DNA of 64,000 nucleotides, taken from the NCBI RefSeq assembly GCF_902686445.1, contig NC_062227.1:20659678-20723677 (forward strand). Direction: 5' to 3'. Positions 48,800 to 59,652 of this stretch are shown one piece after another. The notes under the pieces were generated by a model. That model was not told where the DNA came from. It was given only the letters and a program-made list of their open reading frames with translations, and searched no databases. The position numbers and the translations under genes are program-made. Position 1 is the stretch's first letter. Every line of letters begins with the position of its first letter. Source of the DNA: Sciurus carolinensis (taxonomy: Eukaryota > Chordata > Mammalia > Rodentia > Sciuridae).

Positions 48800-49439
48800 T
48801 TGCCTACCTGGATTTCAGTCTTGCTTTCTTTGGTTCCATTTCTTCTTTCTTTAATGTCCTTATTTCTCCCTTGTGGAATGAAGTGTTTACTCTGTGCCAC
48901 TCTCAAAGCTAAGAGCTTGTCTTGTGCCTCATATGAGATTTGAACTTGGGCTCTTGGACAGTAGTGGAAATGTTAAAACTGTTGGGGACTTCTGGAAATG
49001 GATTAATGTAGGGGAGGGGGGTAGAATGTTATGGTTTAGATACAAGGTGGCCCCCCCAAAGCTCAGTGCAAAGACAGTGCAAGAATTTAAAGAGGTCAAA
49101 TAATTAGATTATGAGAATTTTAATCTAATCAGTGGATTCATCCGCTGGTAAGGACTGATTGGATGGTAACTGTAGGCAGGAAGCTTGTGGCTGGAGAAAG
49201 CAGGTCACTGGGAGCATGACTTTGGGATTTATATTTTGTCCTTGGTGAGTAGAGCTCTCTCTCTCTCTCTGCTTCTTGGTTGCCATGTACTCAGCTGCCT
49301 TCCTCAATCATATCCAGAGCAATGGAGTTAACTAGCATGGACTGAACCTCTAAAACTGAGACCAAATAAACTCTTTTTCCTCTAAGTGCTTTCTTGTCAG
49401 GCCTTTTGGTCACAGCAATGCAAAAGCTGACTAAAACAC
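48800..49439 (+). mobile_element. MaLR internal 3' part plus LTR
   Basis: 48800-49026 has the MaLR-internal pattern (GATTTCAGTCTTGC, CTTGGGCTCTTGGACAGTAG, GGGGACTTCTGGAAATGG). The LTR follows from TGTTATGGTTTAGATACAAG (49028) through CAGTGGATTCATCCGCTGG and ACCAAATAAACTC to TTTTGGTCACAGCAATGC and GCTGACTAAAACACA. Confidence 0.82.
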
Positions 49440-49441
49440 AT

Positions 49442-50060
49442 TTGTTATCTGGAAATAATTGACATCTACAGAATATTTCATCCAACAACAGCACAATTCA
49501 CATTCTTCTCAAGCTCGCATAGAACTCCAACCGAGATAGATCACATGCTAGAATATAAAACATAACTGAAAAAATTAAAAGAATAATGATCATACAAAAC
49601 ATGCCCTTAGACAACAATGGAGTAAAGTAGAAAACTATAACAGAATAATACACCAAAATTCCCGAGATACTGAAGATTGAACAAGATACTTCTAAATAGC
49701 ACATGACCTGAAGTCTCAAGAGAAATTCAGAATTATTTTGAAAATTAAAATACTTGGTTAAAATTTGAGGGAATATAGAAAAAGCTGTACTTAGAAGGAA
49801 GATTTTAGCACTGGATGACTATATTAAAATGAAGAAAGATATAACCTTAATAATTTAGGCATCCACCTTAGAAAAATAGAAAAAGAAACTAAATGAAGCA
49901 GAAAACAAGAAACAAAAAATTAGACCAAAACTCAGTGAAATTTTAAAAAAGGAAATCAATTTAAAAATTCCACAAAATTCAAAGTTAATTTTTTGAAAGG
50001 ATCAAATTGATAAAACCCAAACCAAGGTAACTGGGAGAGAAGGGGAAATAGGAAAGAGAA
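49442..50060 (+). mobile_element. Old L1, ORF2 endonuclease region
   Basis: GACATCTACAGAATATTTCA, CATTCTTCTCAAGCTCGC and GATCACATGCTAGAATATAA are typical of the endonuclease C-terminal part, followed by the A-rich linker (49900-50010). Probably the continuation of the element at 47440, now separated by the RPL13 retrocopy and the MaLR. Confidence 0.75.
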
Positions 50061-50070
50061 GAAGGAGAGA

Positions 50071-50106
50071 GAGGAGGAGGAGGAGGAGGAGGAGGAGGAG
50101 GAGGAG
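50071..50106. repeat. (AGG)n microsatellite
   Basis: About 12 GGA/AGG units in a purine-rich context. Confidence 0.97.
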
Positions 50107-50269
50107 AGATGAAGTTGCAGCAGCAAAAGAAAAGGTATCTAGATACAATATTGTTTTTCAATACTGTTTTTCAATACTGTTACTGAAGTACCTGACACAA
50201 ATCACTTAGAGAAGGAAAGATTAATTTTGGCTTACAGTTTCAGAGATTTGAGTCCTTGGTTGGCTGACT

Positions 50270-51659
50270 TGCCTTTGCTTTTTTGTAAAAGAACAATTGA
50301 CCATGTTTATGTGCTTTTATTTCTGGATTCTCTATTCTGTTCCATAGATCAATTTGCAAGTTCTACAACTTTTTTCTTCTTTTCCAGCACTGTTGATTAT
50401 TATGGGTCTTTTGCCTTTCTATACAAATATTAGAATAAATTTGTCAACTTTCACAAAATAAGTTGTTGGTGCCTTCCCTAAAATTGTATTGAATTTATAG
50501 ATCAAGTTGGAAAAAGTGATCTCTTGACAATATTGATTTTTCTTATCTATGAGCATAGTACATCTCTTCATTCATTTAAATCTTCTTTGATTACTTTCAT
50601 CAGAGTTTTAAAATTTTCCTCATGTAGACCCTGACCACATTTTACCAGATTATGTTCCAAGTATTTTTTTCTTGATACTAGTGCATATAATATTGAGTTT
50701 TTAATTTCATATTCCAATTGTTTATTGAGGATATATAGGAAAGTTGTTGATTTTGTATAATAACTTCATAATCAGAAAAGATTATATAATCACTTATAAA
50801 TTACAGTTTTTCAGGTTGAATCTTTGAGATTTTTCAACATAAAAAGTCAAGTCATCTGTGAATAAAGAACATTTAATTTATTTCTTCCAAATCTGTATAC
50901 CTTTTATTTTATCTTAATGTCTTACTGCATTAGTAAAGAATCCAGGAGCAGTAAGAGGGGGCATACATGCTGTCCCTTTGATCTTAGGAGCAAGCACCCA
51001 GTTTTTCACATTATGTATGAGATTGGCTATTGTGTTTTTTGCTTTTTTAATTTTTTTAAGTTGTAGATGGACACAATCTCTTTATTTATGTATTTATTTT
51101 TATGTGGTATTGAGGATTGAACCCAGTGTCTCACACATGCAAGGCAAGCACTGTACCACTAAGCTGCAGTCCCAGCCCTGCTTTGTTTTTGATAGATTTT
51201 TTTAATCAAGTTGATGAATTTCCATTATATTCTAGTTTCATGAAACTTTTAGTCACGAATGAGCATTGGAGTCTGACCTTAACTATATTTTGAATGTTGA
51301 GCCAGCCTCACACAACCTGGAATAAATATCACTTGGTCTTGGTGTAGAATTGCTATTATGCATTGCTGGATTGTGCTTGCTAATACTTTGTTGAGGATTT
51401 TTAAAAAATCTGTGTTCATGAAAGATACTGGTCAGCACATATTGTTTTTCTGTTTATGCCTTTATCTTGTTTTGGCATTACAGCCCCATGGAGTGATTTG
51501 GGAAATGTCCTCTATTCTTCCATTTTCTGGGGACATTGTAAATAATTGATATCATTTCTTCCTTAAATTTTTGTAGTCTGTCAGATGCATTTTCTGGATC
51601 TGTTTATATGAGCAAATGATTTTTCTACTTAAGTCTGATTGATGAATTAATGACCTTCA
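50270..51659 (-). mobile_element. L1 insertion inside the MaLR LTR
   Basis: Reverse complement of L1 ORF2 (GTGCCTTCCCTAAAATTG, ATCTATGAGCATAGTACATC, TTTTAAAATTTTCCTCATG). A degraded T-run at about 50279-50284 marks its tail. It is flanked by the exact duplication GGTTGGCTGACT at 50258-50269 and 51660-51671. An ID (51049-51178) lies within it. Confidence 0.88.
51049..51178 (-). mobile_element. ID SINE with extended tail, nested in an L1
   Basis: From the left: TTAAGTTGTAGATGGACACA (reverse complement of the sciurid-type tail), TTTATTTATGTATTTATTTT, then GATTGAACCCAGTGTC and CAGTCCCAGCCC. Confidence 0.92.
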
Positions 51660-52012
51660 GGTTGGCTGACTCTATTTCTTGGACCTGAAGTGAAGCAGAA
51701 TATCATGGTGGAGGGCTTAATGAAGAAAAGCTGTTCAGTTCAGGGCAACCAGGAAGCAGGGAAAGAGAGGGAGAGAAAGGGGCTGCGAGAAGATAAATTC
51801 CAGGCCAAGTCCCAAGTGACCTAACTGCTCCAACTAGGTCTCACCTCCCAGAAGTCCATTCAACTAAGAACAATTAATTTCCTATGAGGTCTGAGCACTC
51901 ATGATTCAATCATTGCCTAAAAGCCCCACCTCCGCAACTTGATGCTCTGGGGACCATGCTTTCAGCACATGAGTCCTTTGGGAGACATTCCAGATTCAAA
52001 CCATAACACTAA

Positions 52013-53985
52013 CACAATCCTTGTTCCCTTCAATAAACATTAACTCAACCTAATTTTTATTAGATCTAATTTTTATTAACATCGTTTTGAATTGAGAAGT
52101 TTCCAGAGTCTATACCCCAACAAAAAGGAGGTTTTGTTGTCCTGGACATTCCTCTGACTCTTTGGAAGTATATATAAATATACATACATACATATATACA
52201 AATTTGGGGTTGTATAATACATACCAATCCAAAAATAGTAGATACTCTCATGCTGTAGCTATTAAAAACCAGGGACTTTTTGCTATTTCAAAGGTGAGAT
52301 TCTTTTCTGGTCCTGACCTGTAGCTGCTTATCAAGGTAAAGGCCAGTCCTGTGTCAAGGGCTCACACAGAGTACTCTGCCCACTGGCAGATATACCCTAT
52401 CCCCCTGCCTGCTGCCTTAAAGTGTCACTCATGCAGATGGCCAGGGATGGGCTGGAACATAAATGTTGAGATAGAAATCCTTCCATTTTGGAATAAGGCA
52501 AGAGGAAAAACTGCCTGGAAGGCTGTTTTATAGCCAACTTAATACAGAACTGAACTGTTACTAACAGGTTTGAATAAACTGAGGCTGTAGGCCAGGGGAC
52601 AGCATGGTGGTCAGTGCAGGGCTGGAGAACAGTGAGTGACCTGGCTGACTGATGCAGAGGGAGGGCCCAGGCCCATGTAATATTAGGGACATCAAGGGGA
52701 AAGCTCAGTTGGCAGCTTGTTTACAATGTACTGATGAGAAATAAACTCTGTGGCAGTCACGGTTATTTTTATGCAGTTGAATACCCAGTGCCAGGTACAG
52801 AGCCTGGCCTTCATTGCCCAGTGAGTATTCAGCTAAATGAATGTTGATCTGATGGCCTTTTGAGGATTTACAGGTATAAATGTCATACTGTTAATTGAGC
52901 CTGGTCCTTCATTATGCAATTTAAGAGTGAAATTTCAACATTGTTATAAAATTAATACAGTGTTTCCTTTCAAAAGATTCACAAATTCATTCATACTTAC
53001 TCTTTTATTTTTACCCCCCAAAATCTTCCACTCCTGACTTCCCTGTTTGTTCCTGAATCACACAAATACTGCACCATTGTATGCAATAGTCAATGGGGTC
53101 AGCCTCTCTTTCATCTTAACCTCCATCTGATCATTTGCAAGGCCAGTGGTACTAACCTGGGTCAGGCTACCTCTGAACTCTAGGGATAGAGTTGCCCGTT
53201 CCCAGAGCTTTGCATGGAAGAAGTGCACTATGCCAAGCCTGAGCAAAGGTGACTGGGCTTCTTTGCCTATTCAGCTTTCCATCGAGTTTGTAATTTGTAG
53301 AGAATGGGCAAAGGGAGGAGGTATATTTGACATATATGGTTATGCTAAAAGACATTTAATATAATTCTGTAAAACCTGGGTGAATGCAAATGTGCCTACA
53401 ACCTGGCACTTTAGTCTTCCCAGTTGCTGTGCAGTTTTAAGTCTTGATTTTTCTTTATCTCTTCATTTCATGGAGCACTTTGAGAAGTCTTTAGGGGTGA
53501 AGAAAGAATCTTCATTCATCTTGTAACTTTCCCAAACTAAGAAACTTTAATGGAGTGTCTCCTAGCTTCTAGCTCTGAGATACAAAATGTGGGATCAAAT
53601 GGAATCTTGTTGATTCACTAACCAGTTTAAGTCCTGATTTCTAACTCTAAGAACTTTGGGATGTGAACTTGTTCCATTTTATACCTGTGTTGTTAATTTT
53701 TCCCTATTTATCCAAAAAGCACTTACCAAATGTCAACCATGTTAGAGACATTGAAGTAGATGCACATATAAGGATTTGTAAAATATAGATGATGATATAT
53801 GAGCTGTCATCTCATTGGATTTGTCTGCTCTGAAAAATCAAAGGTATTGTTCAGAAAACTTTATATCAATAACTTTTAAACAGAAAAGAAGACGTGCCCA
53901 GAGAGAGCTTTAAAGCAAATGTACCATATACACAGACAGCAACTTGTGGACAGCTCTTTGGCAGAGATGGGCCCAGGGTTGTGCA
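52013..53985. other. No recognised gene; possible ancient L2-like scrap
   Basis: A short segment near 52770-52850 (CCAGTGCCAGGTACAGAGC, GCTAAATGAATGTTGA) resembles an L2/MIR end. The rest is unique-looking, with an AT-rich patch at 52168-52205. Confidence 0.35.
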
Positions 53986-53989
53986 CAAA

Positions 53990-54480
53990 AGCATGTGCAC
54001 AGTAACATCAACAGAGAGAGGACCAGTTAAAGAAATTCTAGTGTATCCATCCTACAGAACAGTATACAACTGTTAGGAAGAAAGAGGTGGCACAGCAGTG
54101 TTGTAATATGGAATGATCTGAAAGACATTAACTAGGAAAGCAGGGCTGAGGGTGGAGAGCAGTGGTGGATCACTCACCTAGCAAGTGTGGCCCTGGGTTC
54201 CTTCCTGAGCACCACCCTCAAAAATAGATAAATAGAAAATCAAAATATTTAACAGTACATAGCAGTTGTAAGCCTATTTTATGCTATAATAACATATAGT
54301 TTGGAAAGTTATGTGTTTTTACTAAGCCTGTTTGCTGTACTTTGTCTATAAAAGAATTGGGGTTATGTGGTATTTACTAGTTATTTGACTTTTCTGTTTT
54401 GAATATTCCTGTATGAATTTTTTAAAACTAAAGTGCATTTGTGTAATTTGACTTTTCTTAATTTTTTATTTCAAAATAAT
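53990..54480 (+). mobile_element. Old L1 3' end, interrupted by an ID
   Basis: GACCAGTTAAAGAAATTCTA, GTGTATCCATCCTACAGAAC, AATATGGAATGATCTGAAAG, then after the ID GTATTTACTAGTTATTTG and TATGAATTTTTTAAAAC match the end of old L1 elements. Confidence 0.5.
54141..54240 (+). mobile_element. ID-family SINE (diverged)
   Basis: GCAGGGCTGAGGGTGGAGAG start, CTCACCTAGCAAGTGTGG and CCCTGGGTTCCTTCCTGAGC, then an A-rich tail. Confidence 0.75.
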
Positions 54481-54514
54481 AGATATAAAGAGTATAAATT
54501 AAAAAAAATAAATA

Positions 54515-54720
54515 TAAGGGCCTAGTTTCATTCTTCCACATGTTATCCAGTTTTCTCAACACCATTAGTTAAAAAGGCTGTCTTTTCTCCATTGTGTGTT
54601 TTTAACACCTTGTCAAGGATCAGATGACTGTACATGTGTGGATTTATCTCTGTGTCTTCTGGGATATTCCACTGCTGTATGTGTCTGTTCTGATGCCATA
54701 ATCTGCTAACAATCATTTTA
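54515..54720 (-). mobile_element. Old L1 fragment
   Basis: TTCATTCTTCCACATGTTAT, CCAGTTTTCTCAACACCATT, CCTTGTCAAGGATCAGATGA are the reverse complement of a common old L1 segment. Confidence 0.75.
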
Positions 54721-54919
54721 CTCTCTACTTCTATGAGTTAAACTTGTAGAGCTAAATTTAACATAAAACTCTAAGACATTTATAAAATAATATGTGAAAG
54801 TATCTGGGTAACTTTGTGTTTTACAGTGGTTTTTTAAATTCAATACCCAAATATAATCCATGAAAGAAAATACTGGTGAATTGGGACTTTGATAAAATTA
54901 AAAGAAAACTTTTAAGGAC

Positions 54920-55010
54920 CTGAGAGGCTGAAGTGGTAGGAGCACTAGAGTCCAGGAGTTTAAGACAAGCCTGAACAACATAGTGAGATCCCATCTCAAA
55001 TAATGCATGA
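54920..55010 (+). mobile_element. 7SL-derived SINE monomer (Alu/B1-like)
   Basis: GAGAGGCTGAAGTGGTAGGA, GTCCAGGAGTTTAAGACAAG and CTGAACAACATAGTGAGATC match the shared Alu/B1 monomer. It lacks an ID half, unlike the B1-dID copies, and is followed by a short AATCAATCAATCAATAA tail. Confidence 0.75.
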
Positions 55011-56406
55011 ATCAATCAATCAATAACTTAGGCTCTGAAAAGAAAATGTTAAAAGAATGAAAAGACAAACCACAGACTGGGAGAAGATATTTGCATAACA
55101 AATATCTTAAAACCTGCATCCAAAATACAAAACAAATTCCAAAAATATAATAATAATAAAAGAACCCAATTAGCAAATGGATAAAAAAAAATCTGAAAAA
55201 CTATTTTACCAAAGGAAATTTACACATGGAACAAAACGTACCCTACAGAAATAGAGCAAGCAATTATGAAATTCATCTGGAAGAATAAGAAACCCAGAAT
55301 AGGTAAAGTAATCCTTAACAGAAAGAACGAAGCAGGGGGTATCGCAATACCAGATCTTCAACTCTACTACAAAGCAATAGTTACAAAAACGGCATGGTAT
55401 TGGGACCAAAATAGACAGGTAGATCAATGGTACAGAATAGAGGATATGGACACAAACCCAAATAAATACAATTTTCTCATATTAGACAAAGGGGCCAAAA
55501 ATATGCAATGGAGAAAATATAGCCTCTTCAACAAATGGTGCTGGGAAAACTGGAAATTCATATGCAACAGAATGAAATTAAACCGCTATCTCTCACACTG
55601 CACAAAAATCAACTCAAAATGGATCAAGGACCTTGAAATCAGACCAGAGATCCTTCATCTTATAGAAGAAAAAGTAGGTCCAAATCTTCAACTTGTTGGC
55701 TTAGGATCAGACTTCCTTAACAGGACTCCCATAGAACAAGAAATAAAAGCAAGAATCAACAACTGGGATAGATTCAAACTAAAAAGCTTTCTCTCAGCAA
55801 AGGAAACTATCAGCAATGCAAAGAGAGAGCCTATAGAGTGGGAGGAAAATCTTTGGCACTTATACTTCAGATAGAGCACTAATTTCCAGAATATATAAAG
55901 AACTCAAAAAACTCTACACCAAGAATACAAATAATCCAATCAACAAATGGGCTAAGGAAATGAACAGACACTTCACAGAAGAAGATCTACAAGCAATCAA
56001 CAGATATATAAAAAAATGTTCACCATCTTTAGTAATAAGAGAAATGCAAATCAAAAGTACATGAAGATTCCACCTCACCCCCAATTAGAATGGCAATTAT
56101 CAAGAACACAAGCAACAATAGGTGTTGGCAAGGATGTGGGGGAAAAGGTATACTCATACATTGCTGGTGGGACTGCAAATTAGTGCAGCCACTCTGGAAA
56201 GCAGTATGGAGATTCCTCAGAAAGCTTGGAATGGACCCACCATTTGACCCAGCTATCCCACTCCTTGGCCTATACCCAAAGGACTTAAAATCATCATACT
56301 ACAGAGATATAGCCACATCAATGTTCAGAGCTGCTCCATTCACAATAGCCAGATTGTGGAACCAACCTAGATGTCCTTCAATTGATGAATGGATAAAGAA
56401 ACTGTG

Positions 56407-56409
<3 letters not shown>

Positions 56410-56453
<44 letters not shown>
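56410..56453. repeat. (TA)n microsatellite inside L1 ORF2
   Basis: About 21 TA/GT-TA units. The corresponding place in the full-length L1 (near 24512) reads only GTATATATATAC, so the tract grew within this copy. Confidence 0.95.
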
Positions 56454-56458
<5 letters not shown>

Positions 56459-56621
56459 GAATATTACTCAGCCATGAAGAATGATAAAATTATGGCATTT
56501 GCAGGCAAATGGATGAAATTGGAGAATATCATGCTAAGTGAATAAGCCAATCTCAAAAAACCAAAGGACAAATGATCTCACTGATAAACGGATGATGACA
56601 CATAATGGGGGGTGGGAGGGG

Positions 56622-56663
56622 TTAGTGTTAGGGTTAGGGTGAGGTTTAGGGTTAGGGTTAGGG
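56622..56663 (+). repeat. Telomere-like TTAGGG hexamer block in the second L1 copy
   Basis: Seven hexamers in the same register as 24691-24732: first TTAGTG, fourth TGAGGT, and five exact TTAGGG. It lies at the same place after the ORF2 end. Confidence 0.95.
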
Positions 56664-58377
56664 AGGGTGGCAAGAATGGAGGAAGGAAGGACTGTATAGA
56701 GGGAAAAGAGGGGTGGGAGGGGTGGGAGGAGTGGGGTGGAAGGAAAAAATAACAGAATGAATCAAACAACATTACCCTATGTAAATTTATGATTACACAA
56801 ATGGTATGCCTTTACTCCATGTACAAACAGAGAAACAACATGTATCCCATTTGTTTACAATAAAAAAAAAATATTGACCTTTAAAATGTTGGTTAATGAA
56901 AAAATTATAATTAATTAAATAAAATCAGATTGGAATCTAAAAAAAAAAAAAAAAAACTACAAAATACCATGAGTCATTAGGGATTTTCAATATGATAGCA
57001 CTATGCTGCAATTAAAATGACTAGATTTTTTTTTTAATGACAATATCAAATACCTGTGAGAATGTGAAGTAAAATGAACTTTTATTTGTGTTTCATCAAA
57101 ATATAAAATGGTACATTCACTTTGGAAGACTATTCTGAAGTGTCTTGCAAAGATAAACATAGTTTTACTTTACAATTCAGCAATTTCATGCCTAAGTATT
57201 TGTCCTGATGAGCCAAAAATTTATGTTCACACAAAAGCCTGCACATGAATATTTATGGGAGGTTTGTTCATAATCACCAGAAATGGGAACCAGCCTAGTT
57301 GTCTTTCAACTAGTTAATGGAAAAATACATTGTACTTTATCCATACAACAGCATATTATTCAGCAATAAAAATAAATGAGCTATCAGTCTATAAAAAGAT
57401 ATGGAGGGATCATAAATGTATTGTGGTAAATGAAAGATGTTAGTCTGAAAATGCTGCATATTTTAAGGTTCCAACAATATGACATTTTGGAAAAGGTAAA
57501 TCTGTACGGAGAGTTAGAAAAATCAATGGTTATCAGGAATTTAGGAGGAGAGAGGGGAGGGATGAACAGGTGAAGCACAGGGACTTTTAGGGTGGTAAAT
57601 ATGTTCTCCTGAAAACTGTAATGGATATCATTATACTTTTGTCAAAACTCATATAACTGTGCAACTCAAAGAATGGAACAATATAACTTATGAAGTACAG
57701 CTAACAATATAGTGCCAAATTTTGGTCATTAATTGTAGCAAATGCACCACACTAATGTAAGACATAAATTATAGGGGAAATTATGTGGGGTGGTAGAGGG
57801 GTGGGTATGGTGTGGATACATGTCACTGCATGTATTACCTATTCAATTAGTTTGTATTTCTAAAGCTGTAATGAAAATTGCTAATTATATTTCAATCTGT
57901 ATCAAAAATTACTAGAAAATATGCAAACACTTGAAGGTAAATAACAGACATCTAAGTAATACACAAGACAAAACAAAATAAGGAAATTATCATTTTCAAA
58001 TCATGAAAAAAATCATGTCAAAAATTGTGAGGTGTCACTAGTGCTCTACTTATTGGACATTTATAGGACCATGTGCACCTGTCAGCAAAGAAGTACTCTG
58101 AGCAGAGTTCTCAGTTTCCACCTTAACACAGCAGAAAATAAAAACAAACAGGAAATGAATGAAGTTAGGGGAAAAAATTAATATCAGCATAGAAATCAAT
58201 TAAATAAAATACTTCTAAAATGGGTGTTGTCTATATAAACTAAAGCTGGCTCTAGAAGAAATACAATAACCTTGATAAATCTCTAGAAGAATGAAATGAC
58301 AAGGAAATTTAAGAATAGACACAAATTACCAAAGAGACTTTATATCACTAAATATTCTACAGATATTAAAAGAAAAG

Positions 58378-58604
58378 TCAAGCACACACTTGTAATTCCA
58401 GTGGCTCAGGAGAGTGAAACAGGGGGATGGCAAGTTTGAGGCCAGCCTCAGTAACTTAATAAAACCCTAAGCAACTTAGTGAGACCCGGTTTTAAAATAA
58501 AAAATGAAAAGGGTTAGGGACATGGCTCAGTGGTTAAGTACCTCTGGGTTCAGTACCAAGCACCCAACCTCCACTCCTCTCAAAAAAGGAAAAGTTAAAA
58601 GAGA
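58378..58604 (+). mobile_element. B1/ID dimeric SINE (B1-dID type)
   Basis: B1 half (ACTTGTAATTCCAGTGGCTC, GTTTGAGGCCAGCCTCAG, ACTTAGTGAGACCCGG), linker and ID half (TTAGGGACATGGCTCAGTGG, CTCTGGGTTCAGTACC). AAAAGAAAAGTCAA and AAAGGAAAAGTTAA flank it as a degraded target duplication. Confidence 0.9.
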
Positions 58605-59533
58605 AAAATCAGAAAATATTATGAATTACTTTTTGCCAATACATTTGACAACTATGATAAAATGAATAAATTCTTTGACAGTTATAAACAACAAAAGCTC
58701 ACTCAAGAAGAAATGAATTCAGTCGATAGCCTTGTATCTATAAAAGAAATTGAAATTGTAGTTAAAAACCTATCAATAGGAATCCAATTTCAAGTGGCAA
58801 CAATATTGAATTCCAATTCCAGGAATACATAATGCAGTTCTACATAAAACTTTAAAGAAAGCTGAAGAAGAGGGAATGCTTATTAACTCATTTCATGATT
58901 CCAGTATTATTTTCATTTAAAAAAATCAGGAAAGGGCTTTGCAAAAGAATGAATAGGACAAAATGAGGTCCCTAATGACTTTCCTCCAATAATCTTGAAT
59001 GCAAAAATTCTAAGCAAAACTTGGCAAATAAAATTAAACAACATATAAAAAGGTTAATATATTATTACAAAATTTTACATAGAGATACAATGTTGATTTA
59101 ATCATTCCAAAATTGATCCATGTATATCACATATATACATAATCTAAAAGTATGCATATATGTGATATACATAACTTCATAAAATCACCTCAATAAATGT
59201 AGAAAATATTTTCCAATAACCCAATATCAAATTCTGTTTAAAAGTTTTAGCAAACTAAGAATAGAAGAAAAAATTCCTCAACCTGACATCTATTAAATAC
59301 TTAACCAGAAACATAGTACTTTTTAGCAAAAGACTGAATACTTAACCATATCCTCAGGAACAAAGAGGGTTATGTACATACCATTTTTATTCAATTTGCT
59401 CCTAAAGGTTCTGTCAATGCACTCAGTGAGGGGGGGGGGATCTTCAAAACATACAAAAGGGAATGAAAACAATAAAATTAACTTTATTTGCAGAAGACAT
59501 GATCATTTATATTGAAAATCAGATTAAATCTTT

Positions 59534-59652
59534 TTGAATTATTGTATTTTTTATATCTTTATTTTATTTATTTACTTTTATGTGGTGCTGAGCATTAAAC
59601 CCATTTACTCACACATGCAAGGCAAGCACTCTACCTCTGAGGTACAACTGCT
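59534..59652 (-). mobile_element. ID SINE nested in old L1
   Basis: Reverse-complement ID (GTGGTGCTGAGCATTAAACC, AAGGCAAGCACTCTACC) with CAGATTAAATCTTTT and CAGATTGAATCTTTT on its two sides as target duplication. Confidence 0.9.

Larger units (their letters stand above)
50168..52012 (-). mobile_element. MST-like MaLR LTR split by an L1 insertion
   Basis: The left piece (50168-50269: GAAGTACCTGACACAAATCA, GGCTTACAGTTTCAGAG) and right piece (51660-52012: GCAGAATATCATGGTGGAGG, GTCTCACCTCCCAGAAG, ATTCAAACCATAACACTAAC) are consecutive parts of one minus-strand LTR. They overlap by a 12-bp duplication at the L1 insertion. Confidence 0.82.
55246..56957 (+). mobile_element. 5'-truncated younger L1 (3' third)
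   Basis: It closely matches 23360-24924 of the full-length L1. Two long frames remain, 55266-55874 ([20 protein letters not shown]) and 56090-56545 ([20 protein letters not shown], the C-terminal cysteine motif), separated by one break near 55850. A TA expansion sits in the ORF2 end. The 3'UTR has the TTAGGG-like block and a G-rich tract. The A-run at 56862-56871 is followed by 67 AT-rich bases and a second A-run (56939-56956). It is better preserved than the other partial copies. Confidence 0.92.
54860..57900 (+). mobile_element. Old L1 (ORF2 end and 3'UTR) hosting two later insertions
   Basis: The left part (54860-55240: GGGACTTTGATAAAATTAAA, AAACCACAGACTGGGAGAAG, TATTTGCATAACAAATATC) and right part (56957-57900: GTCATTAGGGATTTTCAATA, GCAATTTCATGCCTAAGTAT, AACTAGTTAATGGAAAAATA) are consecutive segments of one ancient L1. 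A 7SL-type SINE and a younger L1 sit inside it. Confidence 0.8.
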
